A DNA stretch of 64,000 nucleotides. Source: Streptomyces angustmyceticus. Its GTDB lineage: Bacteria > Actinomycetota > Actinomycetes > Streptomycetales > Streptomycetaceae. Below are positions 33,782 to 42,605 of the stretch, piece after piece. The translations under genes were made by a program, and so were the position numbers. The notes beneath the pieces were generated by a model. It worked only from the letters and a program-made list of their open reading frames with translations, made no database searches and had not been told where the DNA came from. Numbering within the stretch: position 1 is the first letter of the stretch; the number at the start of each line of letters is the position of its first letter. The stretch lies in contig NZ_CP082945.1 of assembly GCF_019933235.1 (NCBI RefSeq), positions 6,299,501 through 6,363,500 of the forward strand. Reading direction: 5' to 3'.

Positions 33782-35911
33782 GTGACGGACCAGGCGGTGG
33801 GCGGGGGGCACCTCCCGCCCGGGATGGCGGAAGGGCCGGTCACGGCGGCACCCGGACAGCGGGCGCCGGGGCCCCGCGCGGACGGCGCCTCCGCCCGCCA
33901 CTCCACCACCGGGTTCACCGGCCGCCGCCGCGAGCTCAAGGAGCTGCACGCCGACATCGCCCGGGCCGGTCTGGACACCCTCTCCGGCCGCAAGGGCACC
34001 CGCAGCCGGGTGCTGCTGATCGCCGGCCGCCCCGGCTCCGGCCGCACGGCCCTCGCCGAGGAACTGCTGCGGGAGCTGGCGGACGGCCACCCCGACGGCG
34101 TGCTGCGGGCCACGCTGACCGGGCCGGGCGGCGAACCGGCCGACACCGGCCGCACCGCGCGCGACCTGCTGGCCGCGCTCGGCGCCGACGCCCCGCCCGG
34201 CGCCGCCGAGGACGAGCTGGCCGAGCAGCTGCGCGAAGCCCTCGCCGGGCGCCGCGCGCTGCTCTTCCTGGACGACGCACCCGGCGCCGAACAGGTGGAA
34301 CCGCTGCTCCCCGACGCCCCCGACTGCCTGGTCGTGGTGGTCTCGCAGGGGCCGCTGACCGGCATCCCCGACGTCCGGCCGTGCGCCCTGGGCGGCCTGG
34401 ACAGCGCGGCCGGCGTCGAACTGCTCAGCCGCTACGCCGGGCCGACCCGGATCACCGTCGACCCGCGCACCGCCGACAGCGTCGCCGAGGAGTGCGGCGG
34501 CCAGCCCGCCGCGCTGGTGCTGGCCGGGGCCTGGCTCGCCGCCCGCCCCAAGTCCTCCGTCGCCGACCTGTACCAGGCGCTGCGCGCCGTCGACCTGCCC
34601 CCGGACCTGCCGACCGGCGCCCGCCCGCTGTTCCGCGCCTTCCGGCTCGCCCACGACGCGCTGCCGGCGCCCGCCGCCCGCATACTGCGGCTGATCACCC
34701 TGGCGCCGGGCGGTCTGGTGGACGCGCACATCGCCTCCGCCCTGGCCGGCTGCTCGGTGGCGGCGGCCGCCACGACGCTCGCCGACTTCACGGCGCTCGG
34801 CCTGCTGCGCCCGGTCGCCCCCGAGGACGACGAGGCCCCCGCCGCGGACGCCGGCACCGGCGCGCCCGACCCGGCCCTGCGCCCCCGGTACCGGCTGCCC
34901 GGCTGCCTCGACCCGCTGGCGCGCGAACTGCTGCGGGAACACGAGCGCCCCGCCGACATCCAGCTCGCCCGCGCCCGGATGCTGGAGCGGACCGTACGGC
35001 TGCTCCAGTCCTGCCGGGCGATGGGCGAACCGGCCGATTCCCCCGCCCGGGAGAAGGTCGACGGACTGCCGCGCTCGCTGCGCTTCTGCTCCCGGGGCGC
35101 CGCCGCGCACTGGCTGCGCAGCCGCCGCGGCGCGCTGCTCGACGCCGCCAGGATCGCCGTCGCGGACGGTGAACTCGACACCCTGGACCGGCGGTTGATG
35201 GCCGCGCTGACCCGGACCCTGCTCGTGCACCAGGGCCCCGAGGCCGCCGCGCCGGACCTCTACGCGCTGCACGGACTCGTCCTCCAGGTCGCCGAGCGGC
35301 GCGAGCTGCCGCGGGAGAAGGCGGCCGCCCTGCTGAACCTCGCGGACCTGGACGGGCAGGCCGGCCGCACCGCCCAGGCGCTGACCCGCTACCGGGGGGC
35401 GCTGGAGGCGGCCCGCTCGGTGCAGGACCCGGTCGCGACCGGGCGGGCACTGGAGTCGCTCGGCGGTACGTACACCGCGCTGGGCGACTGGCAGCGGGCC
35501 GCCGACTGGTACGGCCGGGCGCTGGAGCTACGGCTGGCCCGCGGCGAGAGCGGGGACGCGGCGCGGCTGCAGGGCCGGATCGGCGGGGCGCACACCTACG
35601 CGGGCCGGTGGGGCGAGGCGCTCAAGGCGTGGCGGGCGGCGGTCGGCACGTACCGCAGGACCGGCGACGTGGCGGGTCAGGCGCGGGCGACCGGCGAGGT
35701 GGCCCGGGTGCAGGAGTACGCGGGACGGCCCGAGGAGGCGCTGCGGACCTGCCTGGAGGCCCTCGGCATCGCCCGGAAGGCGGGCGACGGACGACTGGAG
35801 GCGGCACTGCAGCTACGGATTGCGGACACCCTCGACCGGCTCGGAGATCCGGCAGCCGCACGGCTCCATCGGGCCGTGGGGGAGCGACTCCTCGAAGATC
35901 ACTCCGAGTGA
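33782..35911 (+). CDS. STAND-type NTPase (NB-ARC-like) with C-terminal TPR repeats, putative regulator
   Basis: The 709-residue protein has a disordered N-terminus (1-40), a P-loop at about residue 81 (LIAGRPGSGRTALAEELL), Walker B RALLFLDDAPGAEQVEPLLP, a winged-helix-like region, and at least three tetratricopeptide repeats from about 520 (AAALLNLADLDGQAGRTAQA; ALESLGGTYTALGDWQRAA; RLQGRIGGAHTYAGRWGEAL). No DNA-binding or effector domain of the SARP/AfsR kind is visible at the ends. STAND proteins act as ligand-gated scaffolds; the role here is unknown. GTG 33782 has GGGAG 8 bases upstream. It stands alone between the Nudix gene and ald. Confidence 0.82.
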   Translation: MTDQAVGGGHLPPGMAEGPVTAAPGQRAPGPRADGASARHSTTGFTGRRRELKELHADIARAGLDTLSGRKGTRSRVLLIAGRPGSGRTALAEELLRELADGHPDGVLRATLTGPGGEPADTGRTARDLLAALGADAPPGAAEDELAEQLREALAGRRALLFLDDAPGAEQVEPLLPDAPDCLVVVVSQGPLTGIPDVRPCALGGLDSAAGVELLSRYAGPTRITVDPRTADSVAEECGGQPAALVLAGAWLAARPKSSVADLYQALRAVDLPPDLPTGARPLFRAFRLAHDALPAPAARILRLITLAPGGLVDAHIASALAGCSVAAAATTLADFTALGLLRPVAPEDDEAPAADAGTGAPDPALRPRYRLPGCLDPLARELLREHERPADIQLARARMLERTVRLLQSCRAMGEPADSPAREKVDGLPRSLRFCSRGAAAHWLRSRRGALLDAARIAVADGELDTLDRRLMAALTRTLLVHQGPEAAAPDLYALHGLVLQVAERRELPREKAAALLNLADLDGQAGRTAQALTRYRGALEAARSVQDPVATGRALESLGGTYTALGDWQRAADWYGRALELRLARGESGDAARLQGRIGGAHTYAGRWGEALKAWRAAVGTYRRTGDVAGQARATGEVARVQEYAGRPEEALRTCLEALGIARKAGDGRLEAALQLRIADTLDRLGDPAAARLHRAVGERLLEDHSE

Positions 35912-35930
35912 CCTGCGAAATCGGTAGTGC

Positions 35931-35942
35931 TTCTCGCGAGAA
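35931..35942. promoter_or_regulatory. 12-bp palindrome TTCTCGCGAGAA upstream of ald
   Basis: A perfect palindrome with A+T-rich flanks (ATTAAT follows), located between the STAND gene stop and the putative ald promoter. Its position just upstream of a -35-like element suggests an activator or repressor site, but no matching regulator gene is adjacent. Confidence 0.4.
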
Positions 35943-35959
35943 TTAATGCTTTGCAAGGC

Positions 35960-35987
35960 TAGACAACGAGAGCTCCTTCAATAGACT
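35960..35987 (+). promoter_or_regulatory. Probable promoter of ald
   Basis: TAGACA (35960) and TAGACT (35982) have a 16-base spacer and fit a primary-sigma-type promoter with a good -10. Transcription would start near 35994, giving a leader of about 75 bases before the ald GTG. Confidence 0.45.
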
Positions 35988-36070
35988 GGCCGGGCCGCGT
36001 TCGGCGCGGTCAGTTCCGTCATGCAACGCATGAGGGGATAATTCCTCCTGCACCCTCTCTTTCAAGGACC

Positions 36071-37195
36071 GTGATCGACGTGAAGGTCGGCATCCCCCGC
36101 GAGGTCAAGAACAACGAGTTCCGCGTGGCCATCACGCCCGCCGGAGTCAACGAACTCGTCCGCCACGGCCACCAGGTCTTCATCGAGAAGGACGCCGGCG
36201 TCGGCTCCTCCATCCCGAACGAGGAGTACGTCTCCGCCGGTGCCACCATCCTGGACACCGCCGACGAGGTCTGGGGCACCGCTGACCTGCTGCTGAAGGT
36301 CAAGGAGCCGATCGCGGAGGAGTACCACCGCCTCCGCAAGGACCAGACGCTCTTCACCTACCTGCACCTGGCCGCCTCCCGGGAGTGCACCGACGCGCTG
36401 CTCGGGTCCGGCACCACCGCGATCGCCTACGAGACCGTCGAGACGGCCGGCCGCCAGCTGCCGCTGCTCGCCCCGATGTCCGAGGTCGCGGGCCGTATCG
36501 CCCCGCAGGTCGGCGCCTACCACCTGATGCGCCAGGCCGGCGGCCGCGGTGTGCTGCCCGGTGGTGTCCCCGGTGTCCACGCGGGCAAGGCCGTCATCAT
36601 CGGCGGCGGCGTCTCGGGCTGGAACGCCCTGCAGATCGCCGTGGGCCTCGGCTTCCACGTCACCCTGCTCGACAAGGACATCAACAAGCTCCGCGAGGCC
36701 GACAAGATCTTCGGCACCAAGGTGCAGACGATCGTCTCCAACGCCTACGAGCTGGAGAAGGCCGTCGTCGAGGCCGACCTCGTCGTCGGCGCGGTCCTGA
36801 TCCCCGGCGCCAAGGCCCCGAAGCTGGTCACCAACGAGCTCGTCGCCAAGATGAAGCCCGGAAGTGTTCTTGTCGACATCGCGATCGACCAGGGCGGCTG
36901 CTTCGAGGACTCCCGTCCCACCACGCACGCCGAGCCGACCTTCGCGGTCCACAACTCGGTCTTCTACTGCGTGGCCAACATGCCCGGCGCGGTGCCGAAC
37001 ACCTCCACCCACGCGCTCACCAACGCCACGCTGCCCTACATCGTGGAGCTGGCGAACCGCGGCTGGGTCGAGGCGCTGCGCCGTGACCCGGCGCTGGCCA
37101 AGGGCCTGAACACGCACGACGGCAAGGTCGTCTACGGCCCCGTCGCCGAGGCGCACGGCCTGGAGCACGTCGAACTGCGCACCCTCCTCGGCTGA
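36071..37195 (+). CDS. ald: Alanine dehydrogenase
   Basis: Ald catalyses the NAD+-dependent reversible deamination of L-alanine to pyruvate and ammonium. The 374-residue protein shows KVGIPREVKNNEFRVAITPA, LLKVKEP with the substrate lysine near residue 77, FTYLHLAAS with the catalytic histidine, the NAD-binding VIIGGGVSGWNAL near residue 176, and the SVLVDIAIDQGGCFE motif with the catalytic Asp. GTG 36071 is given because related Streptomyces proteins begin MIDVKVG; the in-frame GTG at 36080 would give the more general MKVG start. A strong hairpin follows at 37227, and a palindrome and promoter precede it. Confidence 0.96.
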   Translation: MIDVKVGIPREVKNNEFRVAITPAGVNELVRHGHQVFIEKDAGVGSSIPNEEYVSAGATILDTADEVWGTADLLLKVKEPIAEEYHRLRKDQTLFTYLHLAASRECTDALLGSGTTAIAYETVETAGRQLPLLAPMSEVAGRIAPQVGAYHLMRQAGGRGVLPGGVPGVHAGKAVIIGGGVSGWNALQIAVGLGFHVTLLDKDINKLREADKIFGTKVQTIVSNAYELEKAVVEADLVVGAVLIPGAKAPKLVTNELVAKMKPGSVLVDIAIDQGGCFEDSRPTTHAEPTFAVHNSVFYCVANMPGAVPNTSTHALTNATLPYIVELANRGWVEALRRDPALAKGLNTHDGKVVYGPVAEAHGLEHVELRTLLG

Positions 37196-37226
37196 GACGT
37201 CAACGACGCGCGTCAACGCTGCATAT

Positions 37227-37258
37227 CCGGCCGGGCCTTGGCAACAAGGCCCGGCCGG
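37227..37258 (+). terminator. Terminator after ald
   Basis: CCGGCCGGGCCTTG (37227-37240) and CAAGGCCCGGCCGG (37245-37258) form a perfect 14-bp stem with a GCAA tetraloop, 32 bases after the ald stop. This isolates ald from the ParA-like gene. The 340-base intergenic region otherwise holds only the promoter listed next. Confidence 0.88.
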
Positions 37259-37430
37259 TCGCATTGGGGGAGCACGGAAGCCCCTGTTCCGGAACGCCGG
37301 CCCCCAACTCGCCGCGAACGTGACCCTTTAGCCGTTTCGCGCACCCCGGAAACTTCGGTCCGATGCGACGTGCGCCCTTGACATCGGGGGTCCGGTTACC
37401 GACACATCGTGCCGGGTCCGGTGGATTGTG

Positions 37431-37460
37431 TTGCTGCGGACGCCCGACACGCCATAGAGT
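37431..37460 (+). promoter_or_regulatory. Possible promoter of the ParA-like gene
   Basis: TTGCTG (37431) and TAGAGT (37455) have an 18-base spacer, predicting a start near 37467 and a leader of about 70 bases. The leader includes AAGGAGG about 11 bases before the GTG. A separate TTGACA at 37378 has no matching -10. Confidence 0.35.
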
Positions 37461-37536
37461 CGCCAACCGTCGGCATGGTGCCACGCTGACCTATCGATAA
37501 AGTTTCCTGGTCACATCCAAGGAGGTAAGACGACTT

Positions 37537-38700
37537 GTGAATGAGTCGACATTTACTCCCGGAGGTGGTCAACCAGGAGCGGTTGCAGGGGGCCAGGACC
37601 CCTCGGGGCGCGAGGCTGTCGGCTCCGTCGCGGTCCACACCTTCGCAGCCCACCAGAGCATTTCCACGACAGCCCACCAGAGCATGGACGGCCATCACGT
37701 GAACGCCATGGCCGGCGACCGGGGCAGTGGAGAACCCGCCCGTCTCGCCGACTACGACGACCTGCCCCAGGGGCACTTCTACGACCCGGACGCGGAGTAC
37801 GAGCCGGACCCCGAATACGCCGCGACGCTCGCGCCGGACGCCGCGCGCCAGCGTCGGGAGCGCGTCGGCCCGACCGGACGCCCGCTCCCCTATTTCCCCA
37901 TCCCGGGACCGCTGTCCGAGCACGGCCCCGCCAAGATCATCGCGATGTGCAACCAGAAGGGCGGGGTCGGCAAGACCACCTCGACCATCAACCTCGGTGC
38001 CGCGCTCGCCGAATACGGACGACGGGTGCTGCTCGTCGACTTCGACCCGCAGGGCGCCCTGTCGGTCGGACTCGGCGTCAACCCGATGGAGCTCGACCTG
38101 ACCGTCTACAACCTGCTCATGGAGCGGGGCATGGCGGCCGACGAGGTGCTCCTGAAGACCGCGGTCCCCAACATGGACCTGCTGCCCAGCAACATCGACC
38201 TGTCCGCGGCAGAGGTGCAGTTGGTCAGCGAGGTCGCGCGCGAGTCGACCCTGCAGCGCGCCCTGAAGCCGCTGCTGGCCGACTACGACTACATCGTCAT
38301 CGACTGCCAGCCCTCCCTCGGCCTGCTCACCGTCAACGCCCTGACGGCGGCTCACAAGGTCATCGTGCCGCTGGAGTGCGAGTTCTTCGCGCTGCGCGGT
38401 GTCGCGCTGCTCACCGAGACCATCGAGAAGGTCCAGGAGCGGCTCAACCCCGAGCTGGAGCTCGACGGCATCCTGGCGACGATGTACGACTCCCGCACGG
38501 TGCACAGCCGCGAGGTCCTGGCGCGGGTCGTCGAGGCCTTCGACGACCACGTCTACCACACCGTCATCGGCCGTACGGTCCGCTTCCCCGAGACCACCGT
38601 CGCGGGCGAGCCGATCACCACGTACGCCTCCAACTCCGTCGGCGCCGCCGCCTATCGCCAGCTCGCCAGGGAGGTGCTCGCCCGGTGTCACGCCGAGTGA
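37537..38700 (+). CDS. ParA/Soj-like chromosome-partitioning type ATPase (not the oriC parA)
   Basis: The 387-residue protein has an unusual 125-residue N-terminal extension rich in Gly/Ala/Asp/His, including the repeat AHQSISTTAHQSM. A complete ParA domain follows: deviant Walker A CNQKGGVGKTTSTINLG near 145, LLVDFDPQGALSVGLG, and IVIDCQPSLGLLTVNAL. Such ATPases form nucleoid-bound gradients that position cargo. M. tuberculosis has a ParA-like gene at the same place (Rv1708). The stop overlaps the start of a small DNA-binding-type protein, a likely partner. Proximity to scpAB points to chromosome organisation (inference). Confidence 0.92.
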   Translation: MNESTFTPGGGQPGAVAGGQDPSGREAVGSVAVHTFAAHQSISTTAHQSMDGHHVNAMAGDRGSGEPARLADYDDLPQGHFYDPDAEYEPDPEYAATLAPDAARQRRERVGPTGRPLPYFPIPGPLSEHGPAKIIAMCNQKGGVGKTTSTINLGAALAEYGRRVLLVDFDPQGALSVGLGVNPMELDLTVYNLLMERGMAADEVLLKTAVPNMDLLPSNIDLSAAEVQLVSEVARESTLQRALKPLLADYDYIVIDCQPSLGLLTVNALTAAHKVIVPLECEFFALRGVALLTETIEKVQERLNPELELDGILATMYDSRTVHSREVLARVVEAFDDHVYHTVIGRTVRFPETTVAGEPITTYASNSVGAAAYRQLAREVLARCHAE

Positions 38701-39353
38701 GTCTGCCGGGAGCCGACGAACTGTTCCGTACCACCGGGGGAGTGGGGCTGCAGCCCTCCAGCCCCCGCCGCGCGGCGAACGGCTCCGCGGCAGGCGGCGA
38801 GGCGCCCCGGGTGCCCGCACCGGCCGGCGAGCCCGACACCGCGGAGGAGACGCCGGAGACGGCCACCGCCGTACGGCAGCGCCGGCCCGGGGCCCCCGGC
38901 GCCTGGGACGCCCCGGCGGCGACGGCCGGTGACGGCGGACCGGCCACGCCGCCGCGGGTGCCCGCCGTCGGGTCCCCCGCCGAGCACAGCGGCCGGGAGG
39001 GCGACGGCGACACCGCCAAGGGCCACCGGGCCGCGGCGGGCCAGGGCGGCCAGGCGGGTTCCGACGCGGCCGCGGCGGCCGCGCAGGCCGGCGGCCAGGG
39101 CCGCCGGCGCGGCGGCTCCCGCGGCGCCAACCGCCGCCCCAGCGGCCGGGAACGGCACGACGAGAAGATCACCGTCTATGTCTCCGCCGAGGAGCTCATG
39201 GACCTCGAACACGCGCGGCTGGTGCTGCGCGGCGAACACGGCCTCGCCGTGGACCGCGGCCGGATCGTCCGCGAGGCGGTCGCCGTCGTCCTCGCCGACC
39301 TGGAGTCGCGCGGCGACGCCAGCATCCTCGTGCGGCGGCTGCGGGGGCGCTGA
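38685..39353 (+). CDS. Small protein with disordered linker and ribbon-helix-helix-like C-terminus, partner of the ParA-like ATPase
   Basis: I do not recognise a named family. The 222-residue product starts SRRVSLPGADELFRTTGG, has about 130 Ala/Gly/Pro-rich residues, a basic patch (GRRRGGSRGANRRPSGRERH) and a structured end from about 155: EKITVYVSAEELMDLEHARL ... GRIVREAVAVVLADLE, a pattern close to a ribbon-helix-helix DNA-binding domain. GTG 38685 is favoured because GGAGG lies 10 bases upstream; GTG 38697 (GTGA overlap with the ParA stop) is an alternative. ParA plus a small RHH protein is the layout of many partition systems (ParG-like), which suggests a functional pair. Confidence 0.72.
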   Translation: MSRRVSLPGADELFRTTGGVGLQPSSPRRAANGSAAGGEAPRVPAPAGEPDTAEETPETATAVRQRRPGAPGAWDAPAATAGDGGPATPPRVPAVGSPAEHSGREGDGDTAKGHRAAAGQGGQAGSDAAAAAAQAGGQGRRRGGSRGANRRPSGRERHDEKITVYVSAEELMDLEHARLVLRGEHGLAVDRGRIVREAVAVVLADLESRGDASILVRRLRGR

Positions 39354-39594
39354 CGCCCGGCGCCCGCGCGGCCGGTCCGGTGCCCGTGGGACGCCGTTGT
39401 GACGGCCGCCCGCCGGGGCGGCGGAGATGTCCTGTGACGGTGGCCGCGGTGCGGAAACGTCACGCCGCGCGGGGCCGGCCGCGCCGGGTCGGCCATGGCA
39501 CGGGCGCGGCGGGATAGCCTGCCTCCTCGGCGGGGTCTCCCGCCCCTGACCAGCCCGCCGCCCCCGGCGCGGGACCGCAGCACCATGGACCGCG

Positions 39595-40701
39595 ATGCCG
39601 ACGACCAACGACGACGCCCCCGCGCCCCGCGCCCGCAGACCTCTCGGGCGGGGGGCCGCCGCGGAGCCGGTGGCGCCGGATGAGCCCGCGGCACCGGTTC
39701 GGCCCGACGCGTCGGACGATACCGAGGCGACCGGGGCGGCAGGTGCGGCCGAGGCACCGGAGGCCGGCGACGCGCCCCCGGCAGCAGCCTCGGCTCCCGA
39801 GGAGGGCCCCGGCGGCTTCCCGGCCTCCGAGGCACCAGAGGCCGGCGACACGCCCCCGGAGCCCGGTGACGGGACGTTCACCCTCCGCCTGGACAACTTC
39901 GAGGGGCCCTTCGACCTCCTGCTGCAGTTGATCTCCAAGCACAAGCTGGACGTCACCGAGGTCGCGCTGTCGAAGGTGACCGACGAGTTCATGGCGCACA
40001 TCCGGGCCATGGGGCCGGACTGGGATCTGGACCAGACCACCGAGTTCCTGGTCGTCGCGGCGACGCTGCTGGACCTGAAGGCGGCCCGGCTGCTGCCCGC
40101 GGCCGAGGTGGAGGACGAGGCGGACCTCGCGCTCCTGGAGGCCCGCGACCTGCTCTTCGCCCGGCTGCTGCAGTACCGCGCCTACAAGCGGATCGCGGAC
40201 ATCTTCAGCGGCCGGCTGGCGGACGAGGCCCGCCGCTATCCCCGTACGGTCGGGCTGGAGCCGTACCTCGCCGAGTTGCTGCCCGAGGTGGTCATCAGCA
40301 CCGGAGCGGACGGGTTCGCCAGGCTCGCGGTGAAGGCGATGCAGCCCAAGGCCCGGCCGCAGGTCTATGTCGACCACATCCACGCGCCGCTGGTGAGCGT
40401 GCGGGAGCAGGCCGAGGTGGTGATGGCGCGGCTGCGGGAGGCGGGCGAGGCCGGCTTCCGCGAACTGTGCGCGGACGCGCCGGACACCCTGACCGTCGTG
40501 GCGCGCTTCCTGGCCCTGCTGGAGCTCTACCGGGAGCGGGTGGTGGTCCTGGAGCAGGAGGAGGCCCTGGGGGCGCTGCAGGTGCGCTGGACGGGCGCGG
40601 AGGGGGCCGAGCCGGTGGTCACGGACGAGTTCGACCGGGAGCCGGGGCCGCGGGACGACGCGGCGGAGCAGGGAGCAGACACGGCGAAGGAGCGGGCATG
40701 A
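39595..40701 (+). CDS. scpA: Segregation and condensation protein A (kleisin)
   Basis: ScpA bridges the SMC heads in the bacterial condensin complex on the nucleoid. The 368-residue product has a 95-residue Ala/Pro/Glu-rich N-terminal extension, then the kleisin domain, with FTLRLDNFEGPFDLLLQLIS at about 97 and TTEFLVVAATLLDLKAARLLP; the C-terminal winged-helix part is around residues 285-340. The two halves of the N-terminal extension carry similar EAPEAGD repeats. ATG 39595 is used. It overlaps scpB by ATGA. The smc gene itself is not in this window. Confidence 0.94.
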   Translation: MPTTNDDAPAPRARRPLGRGAAAEPVAPDEPAAPVRPDASDDTEATGAAGAAEAPEAGDAPPAAASAPEEGPGGFPASEAPEAGDTPPEPGDGTFTLRLDNFEGPFDLLLQLISKHKLDVTEVALSKVTDEFMAHIRAMGPDWDLDQTTEFLVVAATLLDLKAARLLPAAEVEDEADLALLEARDLLFARLLQYRAYKRIADIFSGRLADEARRYPRTVGLEPYLAELLPEVVISTGADGFARLAVKAMQPKARPQVYVDHIHAPLVSVREQAEVVMARLREAGEAGFRELCADAPDTLTVVARFLALLELYRERVVVLEQEEALGALQVRWTGAEGAEPVVTDEFDREPGPRDDAAEQGADTAKERA

Positions 40702-41402
40702 GCGGCGTGGCCGACAGCGGGGCGTACGACATCACGGAGGCGGAGGCCGGCGCGGGCGAGGCCCCCGGGGAGCGGTCCGGCGCACCGGCCGGGGCGCTGG
40801 GCGTGGCCGAGCTGGCGCTGAAGCCCGCGCTGGAGGCCGTCTTGATGGTCGTCGACGAGCCCGCGACCGAGGAACACCTGGCCAGGGTGTTGCAGCGGCC
40901 CCGCCGTGCGGTCGCGCTGGCGCTGCGCGAGCTGTCCGACGACTACGCCCGCCAGGGCCGGGGCTTCGATCTGCGGCTGGTGGCCGGCGGCTGGCGGTTC
41001 TACTCCCGCGCCGCGTACGCGGACGCGGTGGAGAGCTTCGTCCTGGACGGGCAGCAGGCCCGGCTCACCCAGGCGGCTTTGGAGACTCTGGCCGTGGTCG
41101 CGTACCGTCAGCCGGTCAGCCGTTCCCGTGTCTCGGCCGTACGCGGCGTGAACTGTGACGGTGTGATGCGCACGCTCCTCCAGCGCGGCCTGGTGGAGGA
41201 GGCGGGGACGGAACCTGAAACAGGTGCGATCCTGTACAGGACGACGAACTACTTTCTGGAGCGGATGGGCCTGCGCGGCCTGGACGAGCTCCCTGAGCTC
41301 GCACCGTTCCTCCCCGAGGCGGACGCGGTCGAGGGCGATTCCCCGGAAGGTATCCCGTCGTTCGACGTAGACGACAGCGGCGACTCTCAGACGGATCATT
41401 GA
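40698..41402 (+). CDS. scpB: Segregation and condensation protein B
   Basis: ScpB dimers bind ScpA and regulate the SMC complex. The 234-residue product has a short acidic leader, tandem winged-helix domains (LKPALEAVLMVVDEPATEEH ... FDLRLVAGGWRFYSR; RLTQAALETLAVVAYRQPVS ... VNCDGVMRTLLQRGLVEE) and the late TTNYFLERMGLRGLDELPEL, all diagnostic. ATG 40698 lies in an ATGA overlap with scpA, and the stop overlaps the next ATG by one base, so scpA, scpB and the pseudouridine synthase are translationally linked. Confidence 0.95.
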   Translation: MSGVADSGAYDITEAEAGAGEAPGERSGAPAGALGVAELALKPALEAVLMVVDEPATEEHLARVLQRPRRAVALALRELSDDYARQGRGFDLRLVAGGWRFYSRAAYADAVESFVLDGQQARLTQAALETLAVVAYRQPVSRSRVSAVRGVNCDGVMRTLLQRGLVEEAGTEPETGAILYRTTNYFLERMGLRGLDELPELAPFLPEADAVEGDSPEGIPSFDVDDSGDSQTDH

Positions 41403-42547
41403 TGCGAAGCAGCGGCAGGAACAACGACAGCGGGCGGGGCAACTACCGCGGCGCGGGCAACAAGAGGGACGAGAAGCAGCAGCGCGCCGGCCGTCCCCGT
41501 CCCGAGGAGCGCCGCTACGACGTGGGCGGCCCCGGCGACCAGGGCGGAGGCAAGGACGGCCGCGGCGGCGCCAAGAGCGGTGGTCCCAAGAGCGGCGGCC
41601 CCAAGAGCGGCGGCAGCCGGGGCGCGGCGGCCCGCGGCGGCGCCAAGGGCGGTCCGCGCACCGGCGCGGCCTCCAAGGGGTCCCGCCCCGGTGCCAAGGG
41701 CGGCCCGCAGCGCGGCCGCGGCCAGGCGCCCGCGCGGCCCCGTGAGTACGACGCCCAGGTGGAGGAGCGCAACCGCGCCCGCCACAACAAGCCGCAGGTC
41801 AAGACGCCCAAGACGTTCGGCGACCAGGAGGGCGAGCGCCTGCAGAAGGTGCTGGCCAGGGCCGGTATGGGCTCGCGGCGGGCCTGCGAGGAGCTGATCG
41901 AGCAGGCGCGGGTCGAGGTCAACGGCCAGATCGTCATGGAGCAGGGCGTCCGGGTCGACCCCGAGAAGGACGAGATCAAGGTCGACGGCCTGACGGTCGC
42001 CACCCAGTCGTACCTCTTCTTCGCGCTGAACAAGCCGGCCGGTGTGGTCTCCACCATGGAGGACCCCGACGGCCGCCAGTGCCTGGGCGACTACGTCACC
42101 AACCGGGAGACGCGGCTGTTCCACGTCGGCCGGCTGGACACCGAGACCGAGGGCATCATCCTGCTCACCAACCACGGCGAGCTGGCCCACCGTCTGACGC
42201 ACCCGCGCTACGGCGTCAAGAAGACCTACCTGGCCGCGATCCAGGGCCCCCTCCCGCGCGACCTGGGCAAGCAGCTCAAGGACGGCATCCAGCTGGAGGA
42301 CGGCTACGCCCGCGCCGACCACTTCCGGGTCGTGGAGAACACCGGCAAGAACTACCTCGTCGAGGTCACGCTCCACGAGGGCCGCAAGCACATCGTGCGC
42401 CGGATGCTGGCGGAGGCCGGTTTCCCCGTCGACAAGCTGGTCCGTACGAGCTTCGGCCCGATCGCCCTGGGTGACCAGAAGTCGGGCTGGCTGCGCCGGA
42501 TGACCAACACCGAGGTCGGCATGCTGATGCGCGAGGTCGAGCTCTAG
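41402..42547 (+). CDS. rluB: RsuA/RluB-family rRNA pseudouridine synthase
   Basis: This enzyme isomerises uridine to pseudouridine in 23S or 16S rRNA. The 381-residue protein has a 135-residue low-complexity Gly/Lys/Arg N-terminus with SGGPK repeats (SGGPKSGGPKSGG), an S4 domain (ERLQKVLARAGMGSRRACEE) and the catalytic domain with GRLDTETEGIILLTNHGELA, where Asp of GRLD is the catalytic residue, then KKTYLA and EGRKHIVRRML. The subtype (RluB) is inferred from scpAB linkage in Bacteria. The start is ATG 41402 (a TTG three bases earlier is in frame); no Shine-Dalgarno, so coupling to scpB is likely. Confidence 0.92.
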   Translation: MRSSGRNNDSGRGNYRGAGNKRDEKQQRAGRPRPEERRYDVGGPGDQGGGKDGRGGAKSGGPKSGGPKSGGSRGAAARGGAKGGPRTGAASKGSRPGAKGGPQRGRGQAPARPREYDAQVEERNRARHNKPQVKTPKTFGDQEGERLQKVLARAGMGSRRACEELIEQARVEVNGQIVMEQGVRVDPEKDEIKVDGLTVATQSYLFFALNKPAGVVSTMEDPDGRQCLGDYVTNRETRLFHVGRLDTETEGIILLTNHGELAHRLTHPRYGVKKTYLAAIQGPLPRDLGKQLKDGIQLEDGYARADHFRVVENTGKNYLVEVTLHEGRKHIVRRMLAEAGFPVDKLVRTSFGPIALGDQKSGWLRRMTNTEVGMLMREVEL

Positions 42548-42565
42548 ACCCGCCGCCGTCTCCGG

Positions 42566-42600
42566 CGGGCCCGCAGGACGGGAAACGCCTTGCGGGCCCG
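42566..42600 (+). terminator. Terminator after the pseudouridine synthase gene
   Basis: CGGGCCCGCA (42566-42575) and TGCGGGCCCG (42591-42600) form a perfect 10-bp stem with a 15-base loop, starting 19 bases after the stop. It ends 6 bases before the next, more A+T-rich palindrome. Confidence 0.75.
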
Positions 42601-42605
42601 CCCGG

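Noticed and set aside
37378..37383. Strong-looking -35 (TTGACA) for the ParA-like gene
   Set aside because: No acceptable -10 lies 15-19 bases downstream, so the TTGCTG/TAGAGT pair was preferred.
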